Assembly: GCA_012934845.2 (NCBI GenBank)
Contig: WNNJ02003657.1
Location: 62,001 to 126,000, forward strand
Reading direction: 5' to 3'
From: Pomphorhynchus laevis
Lineage: Eukaryota; Acanthocephala; Palaeacanthocephala; Echinorhynchida; Pomphorhynchidae
DNA length: 64,000 bases
The translations under genes and the position numbers were made by a program. Under the pieces are notes generated by a model. That model did not search any database, was not told the origin of the DNA, and was given only the letters and a program-made list of their open reading frames with translations. Below, piece by piece: positions 34,701 through 49,700 of this stretch (within the stretch, counting starts at the first letter, position 1; the number at the start of each line of letters is the position of its first letter).

Positions 34701-37700
34701 GAAAGGGAAGTTTTTTTGATGGGTTTTCGATTGATATTAGAACTATTTTACGTGTGTTAATCAAGAAATGTGTGAAGCAGCCAACACACTCAATAATAGC
34801 CTCTAAAATTACATCGGATCGGACCATTAGAAAAATTTTTTATAAACTTAATAAGTTGATACCGGAAACTGATTTTAGTGAAGATAAACTTGGTGGCCCT
34901 GGAAAAATAGTGCAAATAGATGAAACCATGTTAAATTACAAGTGTAAGTCTCATCGTGGAAGATCTTACACAAACAGAACCGACGCTTTGTGTATTGTCG
35001 AGGTCGGGGATAAAATTGAAAGATCCTTTGCTAGAGTAATCGCGGATAAAGCACAAACCACTATTCTACCCATAATATCCTCACAAGTGCTTCCCCATTC
35101 GACTATAATGACCGACGAGCACAAGTCGTATAGCAGATTAAATAAAAATGGATATGAACATAAGACAGTATGTCATAAATATAATTTTGTTGATAAAAAT
35201 ACTGGTGCTCATACTCAGTCTGTGGAGTCCTTTAACGGCCAAATAAAAAACGAAATAAAGAAGCAGAAAGGGGTATTAACTACATATAGACCCAATTTCC
35301 TTAAAGAGTTTTGTTTATTTTATAACAATCGTGAGAAATATCAGTATATAATTTTTGATTTAATAAAAGTTTAATATGATTAACGATTTTTATTTATTTA
35401 TTTATTTTATTTATTTTTTTTTAATTTATTTATGTATTTATTTTTTATTTTTTATTTTTTTATTTTTTATTTTTTTATTCATCAGAGGTAGAATTTTCCC
35501 CCCGGGGGGAAAATTCTACCTCTGATCCAACAATTTTAACCACAATATCGCCATTTGGATTGTCTATATGTGGCACAGAAGAGTTGCTAAAGCTGCGCTA
35601 TTGTCTAGTTACCGAATTCATGATACCAGTACGAAATATCCAGATTGCAACGACGCTATTGGGATTTAGAGTGTTGAATTAGGATATGCTCTTCTATCGG
35701 AATTCTTTTTGCAAAAACAATAGACAGCAATCTTCTATGAGGCGTTGCATAAACTCTTGATTGAAGAAGCAGAAGCACTAGAAAGTCGAGTAATGACAAT
35801 CCAGTGCTTTTCTTGAAGATATTATGATTGCCTACGCCGCCACCTGCCTCGACGATCTATTCTGTCTCTGGTCGTTGCATTAGGGCTAGGTGTACAATGC
35901 AGTCATTCTTACGTGGTGCATGTGGTGAAACTGTAATGAAGGGAAGCCCACACACTGGATTGCCGGCGTCCCAAAGCTCATCATCTACGTCACTCGGAAA
36001 CAAATCTGCTCCTTTGTATTGCGATCCATGCCCGCTAATGTTACCTCAAAACTGGAGCCTACAGGCCTTTCGCGAAACTATGACAAGAGACCGGACGGCG
36101 CTACGTTTTTTCCCTGGGATGCCGGCCGTATTTTGGTATGTGATTTTATATTCCCAAATACGCTGGCATCCAAATACCAGTTAGATGCCGTCTCGCAATC
36201 TAAATGTACGTGTATCAAACTGTCCACTATCCAAATAAAAACAAAATAAATAAAATATTAAATATATTATGATATTAACTTACCAGATTAGCAAAGGTGG
36301 GTCATATTTATTCCAATATGACCCATTGACTTTCGGCGTTATCAATATAAAATACAATCTATTTTTGTTTAAAGAAAACTTGTAAATTATTATTTTTGAT
36401 CTTTGTTAAAAATAAAATAATCTTTATTAAAATTTTACTATTTTATAAAATTGCATATGTTTAGTTCGAAAAACTGTTACAATCAATGAACCCACTTCTG
36501 TCTGGTAATACGAAATCACAGAGTATTTTTAATGTTTTTAATCTTTTTTTAGTAAAAACCTTGATGAAGACATGCCTTCCGACTTAGATAAAAATTGTGG
36601 TAACCTGCCTTTTTTGATTAATAGAATTACTATCTATACTTTTAGAACTAAATCATATTGTTGAGCCTATAGATGACATCCAGAACACAATTCAAAATGA
36701 TAGTATCCTTTATGTTTGTTTCGCTAAGAAACCTTTAAAAATTAAAATTCAAAGTAAAAACATCAATAATGATATATATAATCGTATAATATATATATCT
36801 ATATATATTAAAACCATCAACTTAATAATAGTTACTATAGCGATCAATTGTGAAAGAATCAAAAATAAAAGCCACATGTAAAACATCACACTGACTCATC
36901 TTAGCGACCTCCAATTAGCGCCGGCATAAACTGGTTCCTCGTATTCTTACTCACTGCGCCCATGACTCATTGATATGAGATTCCGCAAGGACGATGGATT
37001 GCATATCGTGGCGCGCAAATGCAGCGCGATTACACCCCGATGTGTTCGAAAGCTCTCCGATGCAATATCGTTATTTTCGAATTTCATCTGTTTTCAAAGT
37101 CTCATGTTTTCGTGGATTCTTAGTTGCTATCTTTTGGAGTAGTACGTTGCATTCTTTGTCGTTTCTACCGTACAATAAGCCCGCTCGACTTCTCCGATTC
37201 TCAAAGTGACACGAATCTTGCTTTGCAAGATTTGGTGGTGTATCCTCGATAAATTTAAGATCAAATACTTGGAGCAATCGATAAATGATAGGTATGAATA
37301 GGTTAAAATTTACTGAATCTGCGATTTGTAAACATCTTGAGATACTGAGTAGGTAAACTCCCTCTTCTTAGTCTTCCAAATAGAAGGTTCATAAAAATCA
37401 AACATACACACCACAGGTAAAATATCACACTGCTTCATTTCAGCTACCTCCTATTCGCGCCAGGCATAAGATGACTCATCAAATCCTCCTATGCACCCTC
37501 TATTGGTTTGTATGAGATTCCGCAAGGACGATGGATTGTAGATCGTAGAGCGTGGATGTAGCGCTAATACATATGTGCGAGAAGAACTTCGATGCGTTAT
37601 CGTAGTTTTCGAATTTTTATCCGCGTACAAAGTTCTGTGTTTCCGAGACTTTTCAGCTGCATTCTTTTGGAATAATGATTTGCATTCTGTACTGTTTCCA

Positions 37701-40700
37701 CGGTAACATGAGAGGGTAACAGGAATAAAATAAGCCCGCTCGACTTATTCAATTCTCTCAAGATAGTAGCTCCTTTTTCGCGACGAGTGAAATTCAAAGC
37801 AGAAACTTATACTTTGTAAGGTATTTGACTGGGCGTAGGCTTAAAAACGCACATGTCAAGGAAAGTACGCTCTGTCTTGTCTCCATATAAACAGGAACAC
37901 ACAATGTCGAGTCTTGCATTTCTATTAGTTGTTGTAGCGCTGTTGTTGAAGCAAACCTCCAAATTAATTGAGCCCAGATTCTATTCAATTTGAACATTGT
38001 TTCAGATTTTGGGGATATTTTGTGCATGGAGATCACGCACCATGCGTGGCTTATCGAAGGGAGTCCTTCATGAAGACAAGAAAATACGTGCGGAAGAGTA
38101 TTCAAGGTACCACACTGACACATTGTTGGAGCATCTAGGGGTTCCGCACCATACCTGACTATCATTACATCACGAAACTCGTAATTACTTAGTCTTGTTT
38201 TTGTGTGGGTGTAACTGTTGGCTATGAGGAGGCTCCCTTTAGTGATGCTCGATTGAGTTAACCATAACTTGGTCTATTCTTTGAAGGAGCTCTGAACGCT
38301 CTTTAATTTCGATTCTATGGCGCTTTGAACGTGTTTGCCTGCATATTGCTTCCTCTGTTCTTATTAACTCCACGTCACTGACAGCATTTAAACAGCCCAC
38401 ATATTTGAATGGATGCATTTTATTCAAAGTCACTGCTGCTGGTGGCATCTCTTACGCCAGCATCGCCATTTAGAAGGCTTGGTCTATTCACGTGCCAGCG
38501 CGTATCATCAATATATAATTCCGTGCCGAACAGTCTTCGAAGCATAGATCGTATCAAAGATACAACCCGGCAAAACAATCGGGCGAACATCTACATGATC
38601 TCTGTAGGTATGTCTAATTATGCTGGATTGACCACATCAATAATGTTTATGCTATCTTAACATCTGACTGATCGACTTCAGACATACCAGTGATAAAATT
38701 TACCAAATTATTGACTGCTCCTTAAATGTATCTCTCAATATATTCTTGCTACCAATAGGTGATTCCAAGACTGATAGACCTTCATTTGTGGTGAGAATAG
38801 AGAGAATTATGGCCTCGTTATGGATTCTGCACTTAGAACCCATAACGAGGACCATGTGTTTGCAAAATCCAATATGTATCCAACACGTCCTCAGGACTGC
38901 CAACCAGGTTAATGTCGTTCGCTTACCACAAGTGCCGTACTGAAGGAGACTTTTCACTGGTACTCAAAATTAGCAGAATTGTGACTTCAAATGAAAAAAA
39001 TAAGCTATAGAAAAACATTTCCATATATGAAGCCCTCTCTCGGTAAATTTCGTTCGTTGAAGATGCATATTGGGCAGAGGTGTTTACATAGTTGGACAAA
39101 CTTTCAATATAATAGTCAACGCTGTCTTCCGATTCGCACTGATAAAGGTATTATCTACATCGATTGTTAGAAGTTTGGATTGAGGGTCATAATATAGATA
39201 ATTGCGTAGAGTCTGGAAGACCTGCACCCTGACATGCCCAGTGTTGCAGTGTATCCCACATACACGCTGGAGCTGAGGTCGAGCAATATCAAGGATTAAC
39301 TTGGACATTATTCGTCGATGAGCCTGCTTACGATTTACACAATTATGGAATTATTAGACACTCGTTCCCTGGAAATGACAGATCAAAAGCTGCATACGCA
39401 TTGGCCAAAAATCGGTGATCATGTGGTTCATTGATCTGGAGTCCGAACCGGAGGGTATACTACTACATTTTACTCGCTTAGCAAAATATATAATTGGCGA
39501 GGAATCAATATTGTTGAATGTTACTGGATAAAAGTTCAGCGCATTGTGAATGGATTCTCTAATGATTAATTAACACACAGTTTATCTCCATCATTTAGAT
39601 GCATATCAATGAGTCTTACGGATTTGCCGGAAACATCCTCGTCAAAATTCATTGATTTTCTACAGACATTATTTGACTCAATTAGTTTCATGGCAGCAGT
39701 TATTTTCACTCCTAGTACGAGTCGTATGAACGCTTTTGATAGGTTGTCATTCGAATTGGGATTATTCCTTTGTATGTAAAGATGTTGCTGAAATCATGTT
39801 TCTTCAAGCAGACTATTGGCACTTTATTACTAGAGGTTAATGCGTTTTGATAAAATTGCTTTCAGTTGTTGGTGATTTGTTAATGCGTTGCAGTATCAAC
39901 TGACTCATCACGATAGCAGACATGAGAGAAGTGGAGTATGAGGCAGCGTTCCTATATATCCTAGCAAGTTCATTGATGAATAAATTAGATTCCGTGCATT
40001 TAGGTAATCGAAAGAGGTTAAATTTCCAATTAATGACCTCAAATAAAGCTAAAGCTATTGGCAAATCATCCTGATCCAATTTAATGTATGATTTGGGAAC
40101 ATGAATGAATTCTTGTCGACTAATAGGGTCCGGCTGAGCGCTTTGTGGTATATCCGTTAAGACAACTTCAAAGTGCACTGTTCTAGGATCCTCAGTAGTT
40201 TGTATATAAGTGCAAATGTGATCTGTGAATCGGAAGTTAATATAGGGCGATTTCTGCAGTTTGACGTCAGGCAATTGAAGCATGATCTCTTGTCTCTTAC
40301 GCATCGACATCTCTTACATGCAGCGGCTTGTCCGTTACAGTTGCTGCAACGATTATTCGTAGCTGATTTTCTAGGAGGCATTTGACCAGATTTTAGATCA
40401 GACTATTTTTGTCGTTGTATAGATTTATTGTAAGAGATGATGTTTGTAGATTTATTGTATAGTATACTTTTTAAACTAAGAATATTCAGTCATTTTATAT
40501 GACTGAATATTCAGTCAGATAAATAAATGATTTTTGTCTTTAAGTTTGTCATTGCATTCAACGATAACCTGAGAGTTCCGATATCTTCACATACACCGCT
40601 GGACCGTGACGAGTAGAACGCGAACTTCGGATGCACATCGAGATGCATGGTGCAAACTGCAGTCCAATTTTTGCCCGGAGCCTCGATATTTAATTAGCAT

Positions 40701-43700
40701 ATGTCAACTTTTTCTTTGTTGCAACTTTCTGTGTTATTATTTTGATGACCACAGCCCCCCCCGCCAACTTGTCTGAAACGCCAATTAAAGAGAGTATAAT
40801 AGGAATAAAACTCGCTCGTTCAACCAACGACACTCGCTCTCGGTATTTCGAATTTTTTCATTGCTCGTGATACTTGAAAGATGCTAAAGTAGATTTCGAG
40901 AGTTTGTACCGAGCGAAAACGTTGAACACGCGGGTATCGAATAAAGCTCGCTCCTAGCAATCCCCTTAAAATCCACAACACGAAATATCGAGGCAAGCCC
41001 AGAATCGATAGTGGTTGTAGAAAATATTGTATCATGTACAGGCTTTGATTATTAGAAATAATTAAGTATTAATTTAATAATATTAAATTAACTTAATTAA
41101 ATATTAAGTTAAAGATAATTTTGAAAGCTGAAATTTAAAACTAAAATTGCCATGTTTAGTTTTTTACCTTCGATGCAAAATCTTCATACGTAATAAAACG
41201 TTTTAAAAAACATGTAAACCTCTAATTTACAAGTTTACATGATATTTTATTGTATTTTTATCAAACTTAATATTTAGTCATCGAACTGTATGCATATATT
41301 ATATTAATTAAATTATAAAAGTATTTATTAAATTCCCTTATGAAATTTTTAAAATTTGTTTTTAATATTTATTTTCTGATTTATTATAATGTTTTCTTTA
41401 TATCGTGTTCATATCTTAAAAACAATAACGCGATTGAAATTCAAAAGATACAAGATCGGATGAATGACTTAATCGATATGGTCCATAATTGGTCAACGAC
41501 GAAATCAAAAGCGCAATTGTGTGCATAACGTCTATCTTTTCGCTCTTTATCTCTTTGCGATTTAGAAGTCGAGGTGAACTAATGACCCAACTTCAGTCAG
41601 ACCTTGCTCTTTATTACGCATACAATGAATTCTTGATGGAAAGAATTTTACAATTATTTCCTGTAAAAGAGGTCTAACGTTTAAAAATTTTTAAATTTTA
41701 AATTATGATTTTTGCTATAAAATTTGTACCAAAAAGCACATTTAATTTTTAACTGCAACATTATCCAGATTACCACTTGCACCATTTTCGAGCCTTCTAT
41801 TTGGAAATTCAAATTTTACTGAAATACAACAAAATATTTTTGGCACTATTCAGACTAATCCACATGCAATTCAAAATCTTCTAAGTAATAATTTGACTCA
41901 AGGACTTATGAGTAATCCTGCATTGCTTAGTTCAATTAAGCTTAACAATCCATAAATGCAAAGAGTGAGGGAGCAGAACCACGAGGTTTCACAATTCGTT
42001 AACAATCCGGATTTAATGCGTCAAACAATGGAAATGATTCGTAATCCTTCAGCTATACAGGAAATTACGAGAAACCATGATAGAGCCCTGATTAACCTTG
42101 AGAGTTTACCGAGCGGATATAATGTTCGACAGAGAATTTATCGCGATTTTCAAGAACCAATGCTTAATGTGGCACATGAGCAGTTTGGCGATAACCCTCT
42201 GAATACTAATTCTAGCTCATATAGTACAGCTAACACTAGTCAAGTAGGAACTAACAATACAAACCTTCTGCCTAACCCGGGGGCATCTCAGAATACTACA
42301 TTTCAAATCGATTCGTCTAGATCATATGTATCTAATTCAAACCGTTTAGAGTCACCTTTGCAATCTACATCAAGCGAAAACACTAATCGGTATTCTACGA
42401 TGAACCCTCAACAATTATTAGTAGACGCTGCTGAAAATCCTGGCATGTTAATCGACATGTTGCGGGCATCCAGTTTTAACCCAAATATGGATAATTCTAT
42501 CCGCGATCCTGGTATTCTACTTAATCTGCTGCGTACATATGAATTTATACAGGACGAAAGACAAAGAGAACAAGTACATCGTGTAATTCATGAGTTTATA
42601 AGTCAGTGGCCAATACCTGAAATTCGTGCTCTATGCACAAATACTCGAGCATTGAGGACGATTGTACATATTCTACAGAACCAAATTCGTCTTAGGGACA
42701 CATCCCCGAAAGTATATTCACAGTTGATATCTTCAAATATTAGCGGTCTAGTCGATAATCAAATGAACAGTCAACCTACTTCATCTGATGTGGATTCAAT
42801 TCGATCGCCAAGCAATAGACAAACAGCTTACGCAACAACAGTATTTCAAAATTTACAAAATTCAAATCGAGATTATACTGCTTCGTTGTTTCAACCATTA
42901 GATCGTCTTCATCCCCAGCAACATCAGCCGACAAATCAACAACCAAACCAAACTCAAGAAAAACTTTTTGCATCCGAACTTGTACAAATGCAGACAGTGA
43001 GATTCCATAGCCGTGATACTAATCTTGAAGCGCTTGCTGCATCTATGGGGGACGCAAAAATGGCTGTAAAACGTATTGAAGACACTTGACTTTTTTTGAC
43101 TACATTTATTTATCTTAATATTATAAATTATAATTATAAATTAAATATTTATCTTAATATTATATTAATAACATAACACGTTATTATATTGTGTTATCGA
43201 TTTTAGCTAAAAAACCAAAATTTTAATCTGAAATATAAACGTAAATTTATTAAATTCATAGAATAAAAACGTAAATTCATAGAATCACTTAATTATAATT
43301 ACTTATAACGTAAATTCATACAAATAAATTCATAAAATAGTATTTTAAATATTTTTCGTTGCTTATAGCGTGTAATAATAAATTTGTTTTTCATTTATTA
43401 GATCAGTTAATTGAATCTTAATAGCATATATAAATTTATAAAATGGAATATTATAATCTTAAAAAAAATATTTGCTGTCTTTCTGCTTCCGACAATGCTT
43501 GCACAAGTTTGAAAGGAGGATTTTCCCGGGTATTTGAAAATAACCCGGAAAATTTTGCACGTGACTACGTGTGGGAAAGTAGCAAGTTTTTTTACCTGTG
43601 CAAGTTTTTGAGTGGAGGACAGTTGATAATGAAAATGTTGTATAATCGGTTATCAAACGTGAATACTTCAGTTGATGTCTGAAAACATTCAATCAAAGTG

Positions 43701-46700
43701 ACGAGATTTCTGAAAAGAAATGCAAGTGTAATATACTTATAGGCTATGTTAGCTATAAAGTTTTCTATAGCAAGATTTAAGCTAGGCGATCTTAAGATAT
43801 TTTATTATTTAGAAAAATATATTTTGTACTTTGTTTTTTCATATTTATTTTTGAATACTTGAATTTGAATTTTAGAGTAATTCACTTTGAATTTTAAAGT
43901 AATAATTTTATTTTTAACTATAAATTCATAAAATAGTATTTTAAATATTTTTTCTTGCTTATAGCGTGTGTTAATAAATATGTTTTTGAAGTATATTTAT
44001 TAGATCAGATTCTAAATATTTTGTAGTATATAACAAATTATAAATAAAATATCTTAATCATACGATCTTCTAAAATATATTAAGTAAACATATTTTATAC
44101 TTTATTTTTTCATATATTTAAATATTGAAATGTGAATTTTAAAGTAATTTAATTTGAATTTTAGAGTTATTTACTTTGAATTTTAAAGTAATAATTTTGC
44201 GGTTTAGTAATGATTTGTTAACAACTCTAAATAAATTTCAAGTAATTTGTTTTTTACTCGAAAAACTAATTACTTAATTAATAGAATAAAATTAATTTAA
44301 TAAAACTTTTTACTTGATGAGTTAATTAATGATTTTATTTAGTTAAGATTTTTCAAGTTTTATTAGAATTAAGATTACAGGTTATAAGGAAGAATCGCAA
44401 TGTTACAAGGTTTTGGCCTTGTAAAATTAATAGTTTATTCGACTCAACATAGCAGTGCGCAAATAAATGCTAACACGTATTTCCTCAAATGAAATTTGAT
44501 TGCGCAATGTAAAGTAAATGTTATTTAAAGTCATGAAAAAACAAATTTATAAAAGATATAAATTATATTTTGTTCAATTTTGATAATATTTTAAGTAAAA
44601 AATTCAATTTAGGCAATTGAATTTTTGGATGCCAGTGAAGCACATCGACCACTAACTATACGATGCAATACTTTGAAAACTCACCGCCGTGATCTTGCAC
44701 AGATTTTGATAAACCGAGGAGCTAACGTTGATCCAATTGGAGATTGGTCATCAGTGGGGCTAGTCGTGTACGATTCTCAAGTTCCAATTGGTAACCTAAG
44801 CATTCGCGTTATTGAGCTTATTGAGCTTAATTTCAGGCGCGACGCCGGAATACATGGCTGGTCATTATATGCTTCAAGGAGCTTCTAGTCTTTTACCGGT
44901 AATGGCGTTGGATCCTCAAACAAATGAAAAGATTCTGGATTTGTGTTGCGCGCCTGGTGGTAAAACAACACACATTGGTTAGTTATTTTTTTAAAATTAC
45001 CGGTAGGCATTTATTATTCTTTTATAAAAATATTGAATATCAATTATGTTTCTAATTTTTGAATATAAATATTTTTGAATATTTTCGTTACCAGTGAAAT
45101 ATCAAAATAACTCCTTTGACTTTCAACTATACATGATCGTTCCTGAATATTTAAAATACGGAACCGAATGTTTTCTAAATATGTTTTCTGAAGTGTTTTC
45201 AATTTCTGAAGATGCTAGTAGACTTGCGAAATATCCATTTTGGTGTCTTTCAATTGTACCTGATAGTTCCTGAATATTTTATATTATAATATATACTCTT
45301 ATCTTTCATGCATATTTCTGATGGAACGAACTACCATCTTATCAAAAAAATCAAGTATGTTTAAATGCAAGATTTAAGAAACGTTTTAAATTAAAAAATT
45401 AAAGATAACTTAAACGGTTGGTAATAAAGTTGACTTAATTTTAAATGAAAGCCTTTGATTATAACACATTGGTAACACATTGCTGATTTGACCTTAAAAT
45501 TTATATAAACGAAAGCCTTTGATTATAGCATATATTTTACTTAAAATTTAATAATTTTACGTTTTAATTTTGTTTTGCTCTAAATTTATATATAAATAAT
45601 AAAAGGTTTTCAATTTATTGTTTAAAATATATTGGTCTCCCCTTTTATGTTAGTATATCGTTTTAGATTATCTTCTTTTTTAAATATTCCGGAACAATCA
45701 GGTGTAATTGAAACAAAATTATAATATTTAACTATCATCTTCAGAGATTTGAAACAAAAATTGATGACAAAATTAATGACATGACAAGCAGACAAAAAAC
45801 ATAATATCATGTGCATAATAGAATCGAGATATTAGAGAATAGATAATGAGAACATATAATATTTATAGCGTTTCGAGATCTTAATTTAAACAATCTCTCT
45901 CGATAATTCTCCGTCAAACAGGTCTGACTATATCAGGTGTTCCAGCGGTTTCTTTTCTATATTTGTCGAGGAGACCTCTCTCTATCTAAAAAGCATAAGA
46001 AATCGGCAGTATCTACAACTTTAAGTAAGGAATTACTTATAGGAATTACTTTAAAGAATTACTTTATATAAGGAATTAAGCAAATTTATTTTTTCTTGTT
46101 TCTTTTTGGCAATCTCTGAAGATGCTAGTAGTTACTAGCGACATCAAAATAATTGTTGTTGACTTTCAATTATACCCGATCGTTCCTGAATATTTAATAT
46201 TTATTATTAGTGGGTAAGTCTGATGCATATCAGGCTAAAATGCTAGCTAAAATATTGCTAGTTCAAATAAACATGTTGTCAACATAATTTGCATTTTAAT
46301 GCTCAAATGCAAGATTTAAAATGCAAGACAACCTGTTCAAATGTAAGGCACGTAGTTGTATTTTAATTAGTCACAGTAAGGCTCTGGTTATTTTGTCAAC
46401 ATTAATGATGGAAACATATGGTTTCATATTTATGAAACCTTAGCGCAAATTCGCATTTGTTTTAAATAATAAATAACTAAATAATAAATTATTAAATAAC
46501 GAATAATTAAATATTAAATAATGTTTAATATTGAATTTGAATATTGAACTTAGCATTCAGTATTTAAATTTAATGATTTAGCAATATTTATTTGTTTTAT
46601 AAAACATTTTGTAACCATTTGAAAATAGATTGCTATTCATTAATAAAGATTAATAATTTATAATACGACCGTAACATATGGGATCAAAATGAGTTTGCGT

Positions 46701-49700
46701 TTTGATATCTAACGTTTCTATAATAGGATTACAAAATATCACAATTATGATTATTAAAGTAATCAGACATAATATTTTATTTAAATCCACATTCATTTAG
46801 TTTAAATTTTATAGGAGCGCTTATGCGCAACACAGGTATTCTTGTTGCGAATGATTCAAATTTTGAGCGTCTTGCTGCAGTTAGAGCAAATGTGCATCGA
46901 ATGGGTGTACTAAACTGCCTAATCACGAACATCGATGGTCGCATATTCAATAAGGTAAATCCATCGTCAAGTGTTATTTTTGTGTTTACATCTGTATTAT
47001 TAAATATCAATATCATCAATGTCTAATTTATCAAATTGCATATTTTGGAAACAGGTATCTCATATCTGTTTCAAATATTAAAATTTCAAATATATTTCAA
47101 ACACAGCTGCAAATATTTGATATAATATAATTTATTATATGTAATATATATTATATTTAATTGTATATAAAAGTACTGATGTACCTTAGGTCATTTTTGA
47201 AATTAAAATTTAATTTTAATTTCACTAAATTTCATTAAATTTGTTAACTATAATATTATGTTATAACCATGTAAAATAACTACTATCAGAAATACTTAAA
47301 CTATGTATTGTCGATACGACGATCATTTTTATGCTGATTTTCAATCAAAATTACAAAAAAAAATTATGTTAAAAATTGAACTGATAATATAGCTGTTCTT
47401 CCTGATGCCCCCTATTTCATATTCGAATACATATTCGAATGCATGTTTTCGAATATTTCATATTAAAAACATATTCGATATGTATAATTTATATAGTATT
47501 GAATACAGACACTCAGCTATCTGATCTGATTTCATTGATAATAATACGAATAGCGAATTAACGAGGTCGAGACGGCAATGCTTTTGAAATCATTTTTTAA
47601 TATAAACCAATATTATCATAATATATTATAATGCTAAAATATAATGTTAATAACAGTTTTTTCGCGTAATTTATCTTATTTTGCAAAATCTCAAAAGAAT
47701 ACATATTATGTATCATTCAAAATAGTTCAACAAATATAATTAACAAATAAATCAATATATTAATTAAATTAATTTTACAGTAAAATCTTTTAAGATTTAC
47801 GCAATAAATATTAAAATGTTTTAATAAATTTGTAAGAAACAGAAACAAATTATAAAACGATTTAAAAATAATTTAAAACGATTTTCAGATTTATTAACAT
47901 CAAAATTTAATTGAGAACTTATATAGTGAGATATATAGTATCATGAATATATGACTTCAATTTCTAAAGTTCTCAATTAGCTTAATTATATATTAATTAT
48001 ATATTAAGTTCTCTATATTTGCTTAATTATATCATGCTCTTTCGGTTTACCGTTTTTAGTTTTTGTATTTTATTAAGTAATACCTAATTTTGTTGTCGAA
48101 TGACCAACAAGATTGTCAAATACAGAAAAATAGAAATACAAACAAATATTTTTTAAATAGTTTATAATAATCCATTTTTGATACAGAATTATTGGGGCTG
48201 GATAAAAGATAAATTTTTTGATATTTCGCAAATTTAATTCAAAAAATTACAATGTTTTTTTTTAATGTATGTGCTTTTATAAAAAGTTCAAAACGATCGG
48301 AGCCTTAATTAATGTATAAAAATAAAATAGATTATTTTATAAAAAAATCGTTTACAACATCTTTACAAAATATTCAACGTTACGTCAGGTTAATTATTTG
48401 GCATAATCAATTATGTCGAATATCAATAAGATATCATTGTCTTTTTTATTTTCATCATTTTGATGAAAATAAAAAAGATGGATAAAAAATCATCCATCTT
48501 GAAATGGATCATATCAACTGTTTAATATCATAAGACAGTGCTATGTAGCAACTGGTCTGCAGCTATCTAGAAGCTTGAAAAAATCGAAATAAAGAAATTA
48601 ACATGTAAAATGGCCATTATATTTTTAAAAGCCTGCAAATAAAATAATTTAATTCCACAATGTGCAAGTTGACGTGCGCCATTGAAAATGTTAACTTTTG
48701 AATTTTGCTATTAATGTTAAGTTTCTAGTTTCTAATCGTTTTCACTAAATTCATTAAATTTGTTTTAATGATTGTTTAATATTCTTTGTATTAATCATTT
48801 AGTTACTAGGTTCTAACACTTTGAGAAGTGTTATTCACAAAAGAATACATATTGTGTATCATTCAAAATAGTTCAACTGGCTTAACTATCCCATGATATT
48901 TCTGTTTAGCCTTTTTAGTGGTTCAATTTATTAAGTAATACCTAATTTTGTTGTCGAATGACCAACAAGATTGTCAAATACAGAAAAATAAAAATACAAA
49001 TAAATATTTTTTAAATAGTTGATAATAATCCATTTTTGATACAGAATATATAAAACAAGGTGGTAAGGAAGGGGGTTATCGATGAGCATATGGATTTAAG
49101 TATGGATGTAGGCAGGGGATCGGCAGGTGAAGATTTGTTGAGTTTGGACATGATGGCAGATGAGAGTTCGGCAGATGAGACAGGGAGAAGATGAAAGAGT
49201 TCCGGGAGGATGATGCGAGGCGGGGAAGAGTGGTATGGGATAGATACGTGGTTGTTAGAGAACATCGTGGATAATTTGGTCTGGAGAAATGACTAAATAT
49301 GATTACAAATTAATATGTAATTGATTATTGTATAAATTTTATTATGCAATAATTACAAATTATTTAAATAGTTGATAATGATCCATTATTGATAAATAAT
49401 TATTGGAACTGGATCAAAGAAAAGATGAAATTATGAAAAGATGATTTATGGCTTGATATGAATCGTATAGATTTTGAACAATTGACACCACTTAACTACG
49501 CGAAACTATATGGAGCTATCCAAGTTGAACTATTAAATGAGAAAAGTGCGTCAATGCGGCATGATTTATGGCTTGATCATAATACTTTAATTGTTATTTT
49601 ATTATATCGAGAAATAAAATCTAAATTTACCATCTCTAATTTTAGATCATCGCACTAAAGCAAATAATATTGAAGTAATATTTGTTATAAATTTCCCCCT

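Larger units (their letters stand above)
34369..35528 (+). mobile_element. Merlin-type DNA transposon
   Basis: The 1,160-bp element starts GGATCAGAGGTAGAATT and ends with the inverted form AATTCTACCTCTGATCC. It is flanked by identical 8-bp duplications. It encodes an IS1016/ISXO2-like DDE transposase: an N-terminal part at 34,491-34,682 with a C-x2-C pair, and the catalytic part at 34,754-35,374. TIR sequence is duplicated internally at both ends. It sits in a NOP2 intron beside an LTR-element fossil. Confidence 0.9.

Noticed and set aside
44625-44888. Single 87-codon frame as one exon
   Set aside because: Its last third leaves the NOP2 match. A 46-base intron (44,791-44,836) restores VPIGATPEYM, so two exons were called.
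49458-49658. 66-codon plus-strand frame
   Set aside because: Not recognised, AT-rich and surrounded by repeat arms; no support as a gene.
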